A stretch of 64,000 nucleotides of DNA from positions 134,001-198,000 of the forward strand of contig NZ_WJPP01000005.1 of assembly GCF_009649225.1 (NCBI RefSeq), read 5' to 3'. Under the pieces are notes generated by a model that was given only the letters and a program-made list of their open reading frames with translations, ran no database searches and had not been told where the DNA came from. Position 1 is the stretch's first letter; every line of letters begins with the position of its first letter. Position numbers and translations under genes: made by a program. Of this stretch, positions 45,552 through 53,210 are shown one piece after another. The stretch is from Spiribacter salilacus (GTDB lineage Bacteria > Pseudomonadota > Gammaproteobacteria > Nitrococcales > Nitrococcaceae).

Positions 45552-45931
45552 TCTCTTGCCTCTGGAAACAATCCCGGCATCCATTGCCCGGCCAGGGTGG
45601 CGGGAAACGCCAGCCGAAGTGGTGCGCGCGTGCTGGTGGCGGTCAGCACATTCTGTTCGGTGAGCGCGGCAACCACGCGGCGTGCTTGCCGTTCGCTGGC
45701 ATCCAGCAAGCCTGGCACATCGCCGCGCAGTAAAGACCCACGGTATAAAATGGCCTCCAGTAAACAGTCTGCTTTCTGCGGCAGGGCGCCGCCGCGTATC
45801 TGTTGCACTGCTCAGTGCAGAATGCGATCCCGCAGCTTTTCGGGCGCCACCAAACTTGCCATGAAGCTGACTTGGTCGAGACAGGTTTGCAGGAAAAACT
45901 GGATGAAATTTGCTATGGCTTGTTCACTGGG
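45548..45931 (-). pseudogene. Fic-family protein, C-terminal remnant
   Basis: Minus strand reads SEQAIANFIQFFLQTCLDQV and VAPEKLRDRILH, a TGA (45812-45814), then AVQQIRGG, KADCLLEAILYRGSLLRGDV, SERQARRVVAALTEQ and STRAPLRLAFPATLAGQW, the winged-helix tail of larger Fic (AMPylating) proteins. The catalytic HPFxxGNGR part is absent, and the upstream edge is at the end of the HEPN gene. Non-functional. Confidence 0.8.
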
Positions 45932-47117
45932 CAAATGGGATGTCATGCTTATTTTCAGCAGTCAGCGGGGTGCTCCAGCTTTCAGGTTCCGATTCGATAA
46001 GGTCCTGATTCATTTTGAGAGCCTCAACCGCATCTTCTGCCGCAAGCCGATGCTTCTGAAAATGGGCAATCACGATTTTCCACGCGAACGTTTGGGCCTG
46101 AACCGCTAATTGCCTCGTCAAACTGAACGACAGAAAACCCCGACTATGCGCTGAGCTCCCTCTTAAATTGAAGAGGAAGTAATAGTAATCGAGATACGAC
46201 ATCCCAGTACCAGAGAAAACCTCATCACAGTTGATATCAACCGCCTCTTGCCATCGATCTTCAACACGACTCCGCTTCTGCGGAGTCGAGCGGTCACCGG
46301 GCTGACCCAATAAGCCCTCAACAGCACGCGTTGCCTGAACGATAGCGGTTTCCATCTTTGGCAGCGCTATAACCTGCTCCCATTTTTCCGGTTCAGAGTG
46401 GTCATGCATTCTCCGCTCAGGCGAAACAAGCGCACAGTCTTGGCAGAATTGATGGTTTTCCATGGCGACGATTAGATTTTGTACTGCGACGAAAAACGGC
46501 TCTGACCTTTGCAAAAGCTCGAGCTGACTACTGACTTCGTAAATCTGACGAATTCGAATAATTTCTGCCCCCTCATCATAAACACTCGAGGGCTCTGGAC
46601 CGTAGTGTTGTTCGCTGCGATCAAGGGAAGGATCGAACCGGTATATCCACTGATAACTCGTCTGTGGGAACGATTCCAAGCCGCGATTAAGCGCTATTGC
46701 GAGCTTCAAGGCTTCACCAAAAGTCCGCCAAATATCAACGCTATTAACCGACTCATCAACCTCCGCAACCAGTCCGGTATAACTGTTTTTAGTATGCGTC
46801 CAGAGATGGAGCTTCTCATGCCCCCAGGTCAACAAGTACCTATAATCCCCTTTCCTAGGTAAAGTGCCGTTTTGGAACTTTACACCTCTTAGCTCTGCGT
46901 GTCTGCATTCTCGATGTGGCGGATCAGGCGGAAATTTTTCTTTGAATTGGCCAACGAGCTCCTGCTTTCGAAGGTTTATGCTTTCTAGAATTTTATTCAG
47001 CTGTCCCGGATCGTGGGGCTCGGCTAGTAATTGGACCGCTGCTGCTTTATGAAGCTGATTCAAAGCAGAATCGTCCGAAAGAATTCGGCTCAACTTTTGA
47101 TTATTGCTACTCGACAT
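45924..47117 (-). CDS. HEPN-like (Apea-type) protein of unknown role
   Basis: 397 residues, no close family recalled. The C-terminal part has a helical region ending FNLRGSSAHSRGF, where R319 and H324 form an RX4H motif as in HEPN ribonucleases, set in YLDYYYFLFN-type aromatic helices. The middle has two Cys pairs in NHQFCQDCALVSPERR. HEPN proteins of this size are often RNases in toxin or abortive-infection systems. A CAGGGG stretch abuts the ATG. It stands alone between the KTSC gene and the Fic remnant, so a partner may have been lost or none is needed. Confidence 0.6.
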   Translation of the reverse strand: MSSSNNQKLSRILSDDSALNQLHKAAAVQLLAEPHDPGQLNKILESINLRKQELVGQFKEKFPPDPPHRECRHAELRGVKFQNGTLPRKGDYRYLLTWGHEKLHLWTHTKNSYTGLVAEVDESVNSVDIWRTFGEALKLAIALNRGLESFPQTSYQWIYRFDPSLDRSEQHYGPEPSSVYDEGAEIIRIRQIYEVSSQLELLQRSEPFFVAVQNLIVAMENHQFCQDCALVSPERRMHDHSEPEKWEQVIALPKMETAIVQATRAVEGLLGQPGDRSTPQKRSRVEDRWQEAVDINCDEVFSGTGMSYLDYYYFLFNLRGSSAHSRGFLSFSLTRQLAVQAQTFAWKIVIAHFQKHRLAAEDAVEALKMNQDLIESEPESWSTPLTAENKHDIPFAQ

Positions 47118-47168
47118 CCCCTGAACACTCTTTTATCGCAATCAGTACAACCGCCGCACGAAGTAGGT

Positions 47169-47372
47169 CTAACACTGATAGCGACCATCAATATGGGTGT
47201 TGAAGAAGCCACCTTTCGATGCAGCGCGCAGGAACTGCTCATAGATGTGAGCGGGCACACCGCAGTAGTCGTAGGTGCGGCCCTGCCTAAAGATGATCCG
47301 CAGGCGCTGCGTGGTCGGGTCATAACCGATCGCATCAATAGCCTTAGAGCTGACGCTCTGCATCTTCGTCAT
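47169..47372 (-). CDS. KTSC-domain protein
   Basis: 67 residues. SVSSKAIDAIGYDPTTQRLR, IIFRQGRTYDYCGVPAHIYE and ASKGGFFNTHIDGRYQC give the complete KTSC domain (a small beta domain found alone or fused in phage, lysyl-tRNA-synthetase and stress-related proteins). Function unknown. Start at 47372 or 47363 (second Met). Close to decayed UDP-xylose-synthase sequence on its upstream side. Confidence 0.8.
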   Translation of the reverse strand: MTKMQSVSSKAIDAIGYDPTTQRLRIIFRQGRTYDYCGVPAHIYEQFLRAASKGGFFNTHIDGRYQC

Positions 47373-47444
47373 CAGTCCCTCTGTTGAGCCACTTTCTCTG
47401 CTGCGAAACTCATTACCGGCAACACAACCCCGCCGCCGGCGATA

Positions 47445-47655
47445 CCGTCAAGAATTGCTCATCGATCGCCCTGCGCTGAAAGCGCGCGTTTGGGTGCCGC
47501 CACCGTAGAGGGTGATGGGGTCGTTGCAAAGCCCCGGCCCGGACGGTGAAGCTGGACACCACGCGCCCGTCGCTGGGGTGCATGCGCCGGCCGTAGGTGT
47601 TAAAGATGCGCGCCACCTTGATGTTAAGCCCGTGCTGGCGGTTTCCACAGTTAAT
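47445..47655 (-). pseudogene. UDP-glucuronate decarboxylase, middle fragment
   Basis: Reads [20 protein letters not shown] and [16 protein letters not shown], then after a +1 shift [19 protein letters not shown]. This is the stretch that should follow the N-terminal fragment at 49070-49521 in UDP-xylose synthase. Two or more frameshifts and no C-terminus: dead. The segment 47656-49069 separates it from that fragment. Confidence 0.8.
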
Positions 47656-47698
47656 GTGGCATTGCCCGGCGGTTTCATCTGAAGGAGGACAATTGCTG

Positions 47699-47932
47699 CT
47701 ACCCCCGCGGCGGATATGGATCTCCGCCGTGACTATCGCTCTCTCTGACCTTGCCATCCTTGTTATGGATCCGGAGTTCAGTCTTTTGGTTTCGGCTCAC
47801 CCTACGCCCGGCATCAATTGCCTCGCGTTTAACGGCGTGGCGGCTGCTCGCGCGCTTACTCCCGCCTCTTTTAACGCTCCAACCACCGTCAGGATTCGGG
47901 ACGATGTGGTGAGTATCTGGCTTTTTTGGCAT
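47699..47932 (-). CDS. DUF2188-domain protein
   Basis: 77 residues from an ATG with GGAGGTGG upstream. [40 protein letters not shown] and [19 protein letters not shown] cover the whole DUF2188 domain (small basic proteins, function unknown). Lies 28 bases after the HNH gene on the same strand, so it is probably co-transcribed. Confidence 0.82.
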   Translation of the reverse strand: MPKKPDTHHIVPNPDGGWSVKRGGSKRASSRHAVKREAIDAGRRVSRNQKTELRIHNKDGKVRESDSHGGDPYPPRG

Positions 47933-47959
47933 ATGCCACCTCCGGCATGGCTAAACTGC

Positions 47960-48289
47960 CTAAACGACACAGCCGAGCTTAACGCCTAACCTTGCAGTGT
48001 TGTTTGCAAAATGAAGATCATCACCCTTGGCAAGATTATTTGCCCAGTGCAACGGCTGGAGATTGAAAAGGTCGTCACTACCACCCAAAGCGACGGGCTT
48101 GATGTGGTCGATTTCCCAACCCCCGTCAACGCGCTTGCCGTGCTTATCGCGGCATATATGTGCGCCGCAACGATCTTGCCGGACGACGGCAGGGTCTCTG
48201 CCTGAGACTACTGTCGCTTTGCGCCAAACTGCCTGTCTAATATCGTCGGGGAAGGGGCGCCCTTGTCGATCTGTATTTCTTTCACGCAT
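47960..48289 (-). CDS. HNH endonuclease
   Basis: 109 residues; start at 48289 chosen because AAGGAGG lies 7 bases upstream. CGAHICRDKHGKRVDGGWEI then DHIKPVALGGSDDLFNLQPL and HWANNLAKGDDL match the H-N-H / beta-beta-alpha metal finger (DH..., N at FNLQPL, final N in NNLAKGD). Small free-standing HNH enzymes of this kind occur in phages and mobile DNA. It heads a short module with DUF2188 and has its own promoter and palindrome at 48364-48392. Homing or DNA-processing role inferred. Confidence 0.85.
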   Translation of the reverse strand: MRERNTDRQGRPFPDDIRQAVWRKATVVSGRDPAVVRQDRCGAHICRDKHGKRVDGGWEIDHIKPVALGGSDDLFNLQPLHWANNLAKGDDLHFANNTARLGVKLGCVV

Positions 48290-48363
48290 GGTCAATCCTC
48301 CTTGATTATCAAATCTCACTAGAGCACTAGCCGTGCCGCTGACACCACTATTACCATGGTCTG

Positions 48364-48392
48364 CTCTAGCCGGACAATCAGAGATTGTCAAG
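48364..48392 (-). promoter_or_regulatory. Promoter with operator-like palindrome for the HNH gene
   Basis: On the minus strand a TTGACA (48387-48392) is followed after 17 bases by TAGAGC (48364-48369). Between and overlapping them lies a perfect inverted repeat, GACAATC-AGA-GATTGTC at 48374-48390. It would allow steric repression. The -10 match is weak (3 of 6). Confidence 0.5.
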
Positions 48393-48747
48393 ATATCGTG
48401 CCTTGATTGCTATAAAGATACCATATATTGTTTGCGGCACTACAAGGACCCTCTCGCGGCGTCCTTAAATCAGGACACTACCCAACAAAACCCCGCAACG
48501 CTTTTTTTCAGCCGGGAAAGGACTTATTAAGTCCCTTTTCGACTCCTATTCGCCACTTCGCAAAGCCGGACGGCGGGGCCTCGGCAGTATTGCGGATATC
48601 CCCATTCAAAAACGCACAACGTTCGAACGCTAGCAAACTCCCGCCCGAGCCGCACAGGCATCTTGTTGAACTGCATACCTGTGGTAGTCACCAGTATTCG
48701 GAGTTAGACGGCACCCAGACGATGAGTCATCGCAGGTTTATAGACGC
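48393..48747. other. Non-coding stretch with a near-perfect palindrome
   Basis: No convincing reading frame on either strand. At 48517-48538 it contains AAAGGACTTA-T-TAAGTCC-c-CTTT (7-base perfect arms GGACTTA/TAAGTCC around one base, extended by AAA/TTT). It is not followed by a T run in either direction, so it is not a clear terminator. The block GTCTAAC at about 48702-48708 (minus strand) recalls an attC edge, but no matching second edge is seen. Confidence 0.4.
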
Positions 48748-48981
48748 CTACCGCTTACGATCGTATCGGAAAAAGTAAACATACCAAGATCCTCGGGCGT
48801 CCGCTCCACCATGATTGGCGTAACATCCGTACTGCGCGGCGTATCGGTCTTCCGCAGCTTGAGCTGCCTCCCTTGATGTGTAAGGGCCTACAACTTGCCA
48901 ATCCCGCAGACCAACCACTTTCCGCTCCCATTCCAGTTTTCTCTGATCGACTCGCGTAGTAATACCTACCTGACATGGCAT
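48748..48981 (-). CDS. Small CQVGITT-type protein of unknown function
   Basis: 77 residues from an ATG with AAAGGAGAT 5-6 bases upstream. Begins MPCQVGITTRVDQRKLEWER; later GPYTSREAAQAAEDRYAAQY and GSWYVYFFRYDR. Small proteins with this CQVGITT start are found near HNH genes in mobile DNA as far as I recall, and the first strand is reminiscent of GIY-YIG folds, but the catalytic set is not evident. Good ribosome site and codon regularity suggest it is expressed. Confidence 0.6.
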   Translation of the reverse strand: MPCQVGITTRVDQRKLEWERKVVGLRDWQVVGPYTSREAAQAAEDRYAAQYGCYANHGGADARGSWYVYFFRYDRKR

Positions 48982-49069
48982 AAGTGATCTCCTTTCAATC
49001 TTTTAGCCTAAATCCTTTTCTGCTCTCTTCGCCGTCACCAAGTATGATCTCATCTAGTTGCAGTCGAAC

Positions 49070-49521
49070 TCACGCGCCCACGCCAATCGGATTCACATTG
49101 CCCCAGTAGCTTTCGGGTTGCGGATGCACTTCGGGGTCGCCATACACCTCGCTGGTGGAGGCTTGAAAGATCTTCGCCTTGGTGCGCTTGGCCAGCCCCA
49201 GCCCAGCATGTTAATGGCACCGTGCACGCTGGTCTTAGTAGTTTGCACGGGATCGAACTGGTAGTGGATTGGCGACGCTGGGCAGGCCAGGTTGTAGATC
49301 TCGTCCACCTCAACATAGAGCGGGAAGGTCACATCGTGGCGCATCAGCTCGAAATGCGGGTGATCGAGCAGATGGGCGATGTTGTCCTTGGTGCCGGTGA
49401 AGAAGTTGTCCAGACAGATGACGTCGTGGCCTTCGTTCAGCAAGCGCTCGCACAGATGCGAGCCGAGGAAGCCGGCACCGCCGGTGATAAGGATGCGGGA
49501 GCGGTGGGAGTAGTTTTCCAT
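49070..49521 (-). pseudogene. UDP-glucuronate decarboxylase, N-terminal half, frameshifted
   Basis: [40 protein letters not shown] and EIYNLACPASPIHYQFDPVQ are the intact N-terminus of UDP-xylose synthase (UDP-GlcA to UDP-xylose). A five-base duplication (CTGGG, about 49193-49208) then shifts the frame; correcting it restores [20 protein letters not shown] and [13 protein letters not shown] before homology stops near 49080. Catalytic Tyr/Lys and everything after are missing here. Fragments of the remainder lie at 47445 and 50119. Confidence 0.88.
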
Positions 49522-49530
49522 TCAGTGCCT

Positions 49531-49665
49531 TTAAGAAATTGCATTCAATATTTTGAGTTTCAGCGTTTCACTATCCGACTCTTGCGCTATATGTGCAGTG
49601 ACAATTTCCTGCAATAAATCTCTGTCGATCCGACCAGCCGCAACGTGATAACTGATATTTTCCAT
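49531..49665 (-). CDS. Short ORF (44 aa), probably C-terminal remnant of an unknown gene
   Basis: The frame is open upstream of the ATG at 49665 to about 49700 (NGYLYCVSCFLHEMENISYH). From the ATG it gives a plausible helical tail with DRDLLQEIVTAHIAQESDSE. It ends 10 bases before the UDP-xylose-synthase fragment. Unrecognised; more likely a leftover tail than a gene of its own. Confidence 0.3.
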   Translation of the reverse strand: MENISYHVAAGRIDRDLLQEIVTAHIAQESDSETLKLKILNAIS

Positions 49666-49703
49666 CTCGTGCAAAAAGCAACTCACACAGTATAAATAGC
49701 CAT

Positions 49704-50117
49704 TCAACAATAGAATTTGCGCAGCAGGCGTACACGCCCGCTCTCCACCATCAACATGGCCAAGTTCAGAAAAGCGCGGAAATCAAAAATCCCGAGCTGG
49801 GGGGTCTTGGCGATGTTCCCGAAATTGGCTTCGGTAACATCCTGCGCTCGGAGAAGATTCTTCAATTTGTTCAAACGGTTACCGCGCAACACCTCATACC
49901 CATTTTGGCGCAGCTCGTCGCCAAAACGCCCGAGGTAATTCTCGATGGTACGCGGCGACACCTCAAAGAATGCCGCCACCTGCTCTTTCAGAACAATGGC
50001 ACGGCCCTCGAACACAATACCATCCACACCAGCAGCCTTCTCAATCTCTGCCAGGGCATAAGGATTGTTCAGCACATTTTGCCGATCAATCGCCGATGTG
50101 GTGAGGTCTTTATTCAT
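49704..50117 (-). CDS. Helix-turn-helix DNA-binding-like protein, apparently 3'-truncated
   Basis: 137 residues from the ATG at 50117. NNPYALAEIEKAAGVDGIVF, VLKEQVAAFFEVSPRTIENY (helix-turn-helix) and TPQLGIFDFRAFLNLAMLMV resemble the N-terminal domain of RhuM-like/virulence-associated proteins of mobile regions. It ends RLLRKFYC where homologues, as I recall, continue with ~150 or more residues, so the 3' part has probably been lost at a recombination joint (~49700). Confidence 0.55.
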   Translation of the reverse strand: MNKDLTTSAIDRQNVLNNPYALAEIEKAAGVDGIVFEGRAIVLKEQVAAFFEVSPRTIENYLGRFGDELRQNGYEVLRGNRLNKLKNLLRAQDVTEANFGNIAKTPQLGIFDFRAFLNLAMLMVESGRVRLLRKFYC

Positions 50118-50118
50118 C

Positions 50119-50150
50119 TTAGCGTCTCGGCGCAGCGCTTGCCGTCGTCG
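50119..50150 (-). pseudogene. UDP-glucuronate decarboxylase micro-fragment
   Basis: Between two genes the minus strand reads DDGKRCAETL, matching the YDEGKRCAET-type catalytic region of UDP-xylose synthase (the Tyr codon has become Ser). These are the residues that should follow the 49070-49521 fragment. Short (about 30 bases), so weaker evidence than the others. Confidence 0.5.
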
Positions 50151-50151
50151 C

Positions 50152-50886
50152 TTAGGTATTCCATCGCCCCACAACATTGCAAAAACGGTCGATGTCTGGC
50201 ACGTTACCCAGATCAAATTTCGCCATGACCGAACACGGTATGACTAGAGCTCCTCGCCCGATCAAAACATTGATCGTTGGGCCAAGATAGTATTCTTCAT
50301 TTCTATGCGGAGGACCAGAAAGTGTGGTCTCGATTGCTGCAAATAGTAAATCAGCATTACGGAAGCCATAGACTCCCGCGCTTGCATAGCAACTAACGAG
50401 TTTTTTCTCTACAACATTGATGACGCGACAATCGGTAATTTGAGCATAACTGGATTTACCGCTGGTATTCACGTACAGGGGAAGAAAAACATCCCAGCCA
50501 ACGCGACCAGCTGGTAATTCAAACTGACAGTACTGATCAACATTTACACAAATCACTTCGCCTGTTGCCGGTACAACTCCTCTCGCCGCAAAGACACTCG
50601 CGGCAGGCCCTGGAGGTATTTTTGGGACTGTTATTAGCTCAAAATCAGCAGGGATTCCAAGCCGGCCAATCCAGTCACGACAGAGGCCAGAAAGACCAAA
50701 ATCTCGTTCGAGGTGATCAGTGGTAATTGCTAAGATCAAGTCACCATCATTAACGTATCCGGATAACCCAGTAAGGCACCATGCTAGGATTGGTCGACCA
50801 GCCACAGAAATCGCGGGTTTGCAAGGGCCAAGCGCACTGACCCGAGCTCCTTGACCAGCCATTGGAAGAATCCACGTACGAGACAT
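50152..50886 (-). CDS. Sugar-phosphate nucleotidyltransferase-like
   Basis: 244 residues from the ATG at 50886. WILPMAGQGARVSALGPCKP is the NTP-binding loop with the catalytic Lys region (GxG..R......KP), VICVNVDQYCQFELP the metal Asp, and EEYYLGPTINVLI the substrate-side motif. Typical of small capsular nucleotidyltransferases that activate sugar phosphates. The next genes upstream encode a uronate-isomerase-like fusion and a PfkA-like kinase, so it may activate an unusual sugar made by that set. No strong ribosome site. Confidence 0.78.
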   Translation of the reverse strand: MSRTWILPMAGQGARVSALGPCKPAISVAGRPILAWCLTGLSGYVNDGDLILAITTDHLERDFGLSGLCRDWIGRLGIPADFELITVPKIPPGPAASVFAARGVVPATGEVICVNVDQYCQFELPAGRVGWDVFLPLYVNTSGKSSYAQITDCRVINVVEKKLVSCYASAGVYGFRNADLLFAAIETTLSGPPHRNEEYYLGPTINVLIGRGALVIPCSVMAKFDLGNVPDIDRFCNVVGRWNT

Positions 50887-51011
50887 GTAATTTATCTTAG
50901 CGCAATGATGATTAAGGCATCCAAAAAACGAGCCAAGGGCGCGGAGATGAAAAGCATTCAGTGACTTCACCAACATACCTCACTAAAGCCGGTTTTAGCG
51001 CCGCCATCGCT

Positions 51012-53192
51012 TTAGCTCCCTGAAGCTGAGATTTCAAGGCCGCATGCAGTGCTGCAGCCGCTATGAAGCAAGCTGGCTGGTTTATCATGCAACAAAGTGG
51101 CAATGTCTCTACGAATTGTGTCCTCAGTGACATTCCAGCCAGCGAGAATTAACTCCTGGTAACGCTCGACCAATGCGTCATGTAGTTGATCTTTGAAATG
51201 ACCCCATTTAAAAATCAGTTGTTCCAAAACCCGCGCGTCAGAGTGTTGTGGCACAAACCCAAAGCCTAATAAATCGAACCTCATCCGAAGTGTTTGCTGC
51301 ACTAAGCTTGGCTGATTATTGAACCACCAAAACCCGAACAGCTTTAAGTTGGGAAACTTTCGAGCAAGAACAGTTAGCGCATGATGGGCATCATGATGCA
51401 AATGCGTAATTAAAATCCTCAGCTCCGGAAAGCTTCGTGCAAGATACTCAACTTCCGAAAGCCCAGCAACTCCCAGACCGTCACCTCCGAGTTCGTAATC
51501 GGGGTTCACTTGGCGCTTGACGCCAACCATCAAGGCCAACGGCATACGATTTTCCTGAAGCCAAGGTAACAGCGCATCCAAGAATAGCTTGTCACTTCGA
51601 AGACTCTTCAGTTGAACGCCATCGAGAGAAAGTGCCACATACTCGGGTCGACTAGTCTCGGCCCAACGGTCAAGTAATGCTTGGAATTCTAATATCTCTA
51701 TTGATTCGGCGGATCGTATTAGGCCCAGCCGAGCAAGAGAAACTGCCGCAGCTCGGGGCTTAAGTAACAAGGTATCGAGACGCAGCGCGGCACCATAGCG
51801 GTCCCGGTTCCAATCAGATCTCTCGAACAACGACCACTCTTCCTCATCGCAAGGGTCGTTTGTCATAATAACGCGCTCAATATTCAATCTATTCAGTAAT
51901 TCTTCATCATTCAGGCGGGAAGAGTCGATAGCGCGCTTGATTTCAGAGTAAGGAAATAAGCCGGGTTCAATGCCCAGGAATTTTAATACTGTCACAACAC
52001 CTTTTGTAGCTTCGGAAAAGGGCGTATTTGCACGGAAAAGAGTATCCCAGACTACCTCTGCTTGCTTGCGTTTGGATAGCGCGAAAAATCTCTTAGGTGC
52101 TATGCCAGATACTGTAAGGCACTCAACCGTTAAGTAATGATAAGTCAGAAGGTCGTCCGCTCCGCTAAGAGAAAACTTTTGGTGCTGGGGTGGGAAGAGA
52201 TGCGTATGAATATCCAGTATCGGTGCATTATCAAGTATCACTCGGGTGACCTGCCCAACGTTTGCTGCAGAAACTGAGGGCGGGGCCTGTCCTGTATCGG
52301 TCGCAGTAATCATAGTCTTACCCCAGTGCGACTCCATGTAGTCAATAATGCGTCGATCAATAACAGTGTCCAACGACGGGACTTCTGGCAATTGTATTTG
52401 AGCTGGGCCAGCGGGATGGACAGCCGTTGTGTCGAACGCATCTGTCTTGAAGCAATGCACTCCGGTGCCATCGAACCCAATGTTGGCAATAAGTGGACGC
52501 GATGGAAATAAACACATCGTATTGGTTAGATAGTGTGCAAGTACCCAATTAATGCTCCAGATGTCATTGGAATCGTCTAATGCAGCGTAACTGTCGATGT
52601 ACGCGCGGACATCTTCTGGTAGCTTTGGGTACGTGCCCGTTTCATGTGTTAACTTAAGCAAGTGGCGTAAATCAGTATCGTAATCAATCCAACGATCGCG
52701 CCAGGTGCCCCAACCCCATGGCACGAATCTTGATATCAGTGAGCCCGAAATAGTTGGTGAAATGGTAGAAACGTGTGGAAACTGATATCCACATACACTA
52801 CGCACCGTTCTATCACGCCAATACTTAGTTAAGCCCGCCTGCATATAATCGAAAAATCCCGGTTGTGGTATGCAGTCGTCTTCCAGCAATATCACGGCTT
52901 CGTGATCCTGAAGGGTATCAGAGACGGCGCTTACAATTGACCGGCGTAGACCCAAGTTGACCCTACGCCGCACTAAGCGGACATCTGCCCACTCGATGGC
53001 TGTGGCTTCTGCAGCGATCTCCTCTTGCTTTTCTCTGATTGTTCGGTCATCAGCGCCGTCCATGAACACCAAAAAGCGCCTTACCTTCAGACGCCGAAGG
53101 GCATCGAACACCTGCTTCACATGATCTGGGCGGCTGTAGGCAAGCACCGCTATTCCAATACTTAATGGTCTGTCAGTCTGACTTGATTGCAT
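51012..53192 (-). CDS. Fusion: HlpA-like glycosyltransferase + uronate-isomerase/amidohydrolase-like domain
   Basis: 726 residues in one uninterrupted frame. Residues 1-290: IGIAVLAYSRPDHVKQVFDA, FLVFMDGADDRT, NLGLRRSIVSAV, VILLEDDCIPQPGFFDYM (EDDC site), VPWGWGTWRDRW and IANIGFDGTGVH, a GT-A domain paralogous to 44580-45551. Residues ~320-715: ILDIHTHLFPP (metal HxH), LLTYHYLTVECLTVSG, TKGVVTVLKFLGI, RILITHLHHDAHHALTVLAR, and WNVTEDTIRRDIATLLHD, a TIM-barrel amidohydrolase of the uronate-isomerase (UxaC-like) group. The pairing of transferase and sugar isomerase/hydrolase in one chain is unusual. Neighbours: PfkA-like gene 18 bases upstream, nucleotidyltransferase downstream. Confidence 0.75.
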   Translation of the reverse strand: MQSSQTDRPLSIGIAVLAYSRPDHVKQVFDALRRLKVRRFLVFMDGADDRTIREKQEEIAAEATAIEWADVRLVRRRVNLGLRRSIVSAVSDTLQDHEAVILLEDDCIPQPGFFDYMQAGLTKYWRDRTVRSVCGYQFPHVSTISPTISGSLISRFVPWGWGTWRDRWIDYDTDLRHLLKLTHETGTYPKLPEDVRAYIDSYAALDDSNDIWSINWVLAHYLTNTMCLFPSRPLIANIGFDGTGVHCFKTDAFDTTAVHPAGPAQIQLPEVPSLDTVIDRRIIDYMESHWGKTMITATDTGQAPPSVSAANVGQVTRVILDNAPILDIHTHLFPPQHQKFSLSGADDLLTYHYLTVECLTVSGIAPKRFFALSKRKQAEVVWDTLFRANTPFSEATKGVVTVLKFLGIEPGLFPYSEIKRAIDSSRLNDEELLNRLNIERVIMTNDPCDEEEWSLFERSDWNRDRYGAALRLDTLLLKPRAAAVSLARLGLIRSAESIEILEFQALLDRWAETSRPEYVALSLDGVQLKSLRSDKLFLDALLPWLQENRMPLALMVGVKRQVNPDYELGGDGLGVAGLSEVEYLARSFPELRILITHLHHDAHHALTVLARKFPNLKLFGFWWFNNQPSLVQQTLRMRFDLLGFGFVPQHSDARVLEQLIFKWGHFKDQLHDALVERYQELILAGWNVTEDTIRRDIATLLHDKPASLLHSGCSTACGLEISASGS

Positions 53193-53210
53193 TGATAAGG
53201 TGCCGATCTA

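Noticed and set aside
48517-48538. Palindrome as a Rho-independent terminator
   Set aside because: No T run follows in either direction.
48393-48747. attC-like edge (GTCTAAC) suggesting an integron cassette array of small orphan genes
   Set aside because: No complementary second edge, and neighbouring small genes are too close together to hold attC sites.
49050-49316. Alternative 88-codon frame over the decarboxylase fragment
   Set aside because: Only its last part appears real when the 5-base duplication is corrected; the rest is a shadow of the pseudogene.
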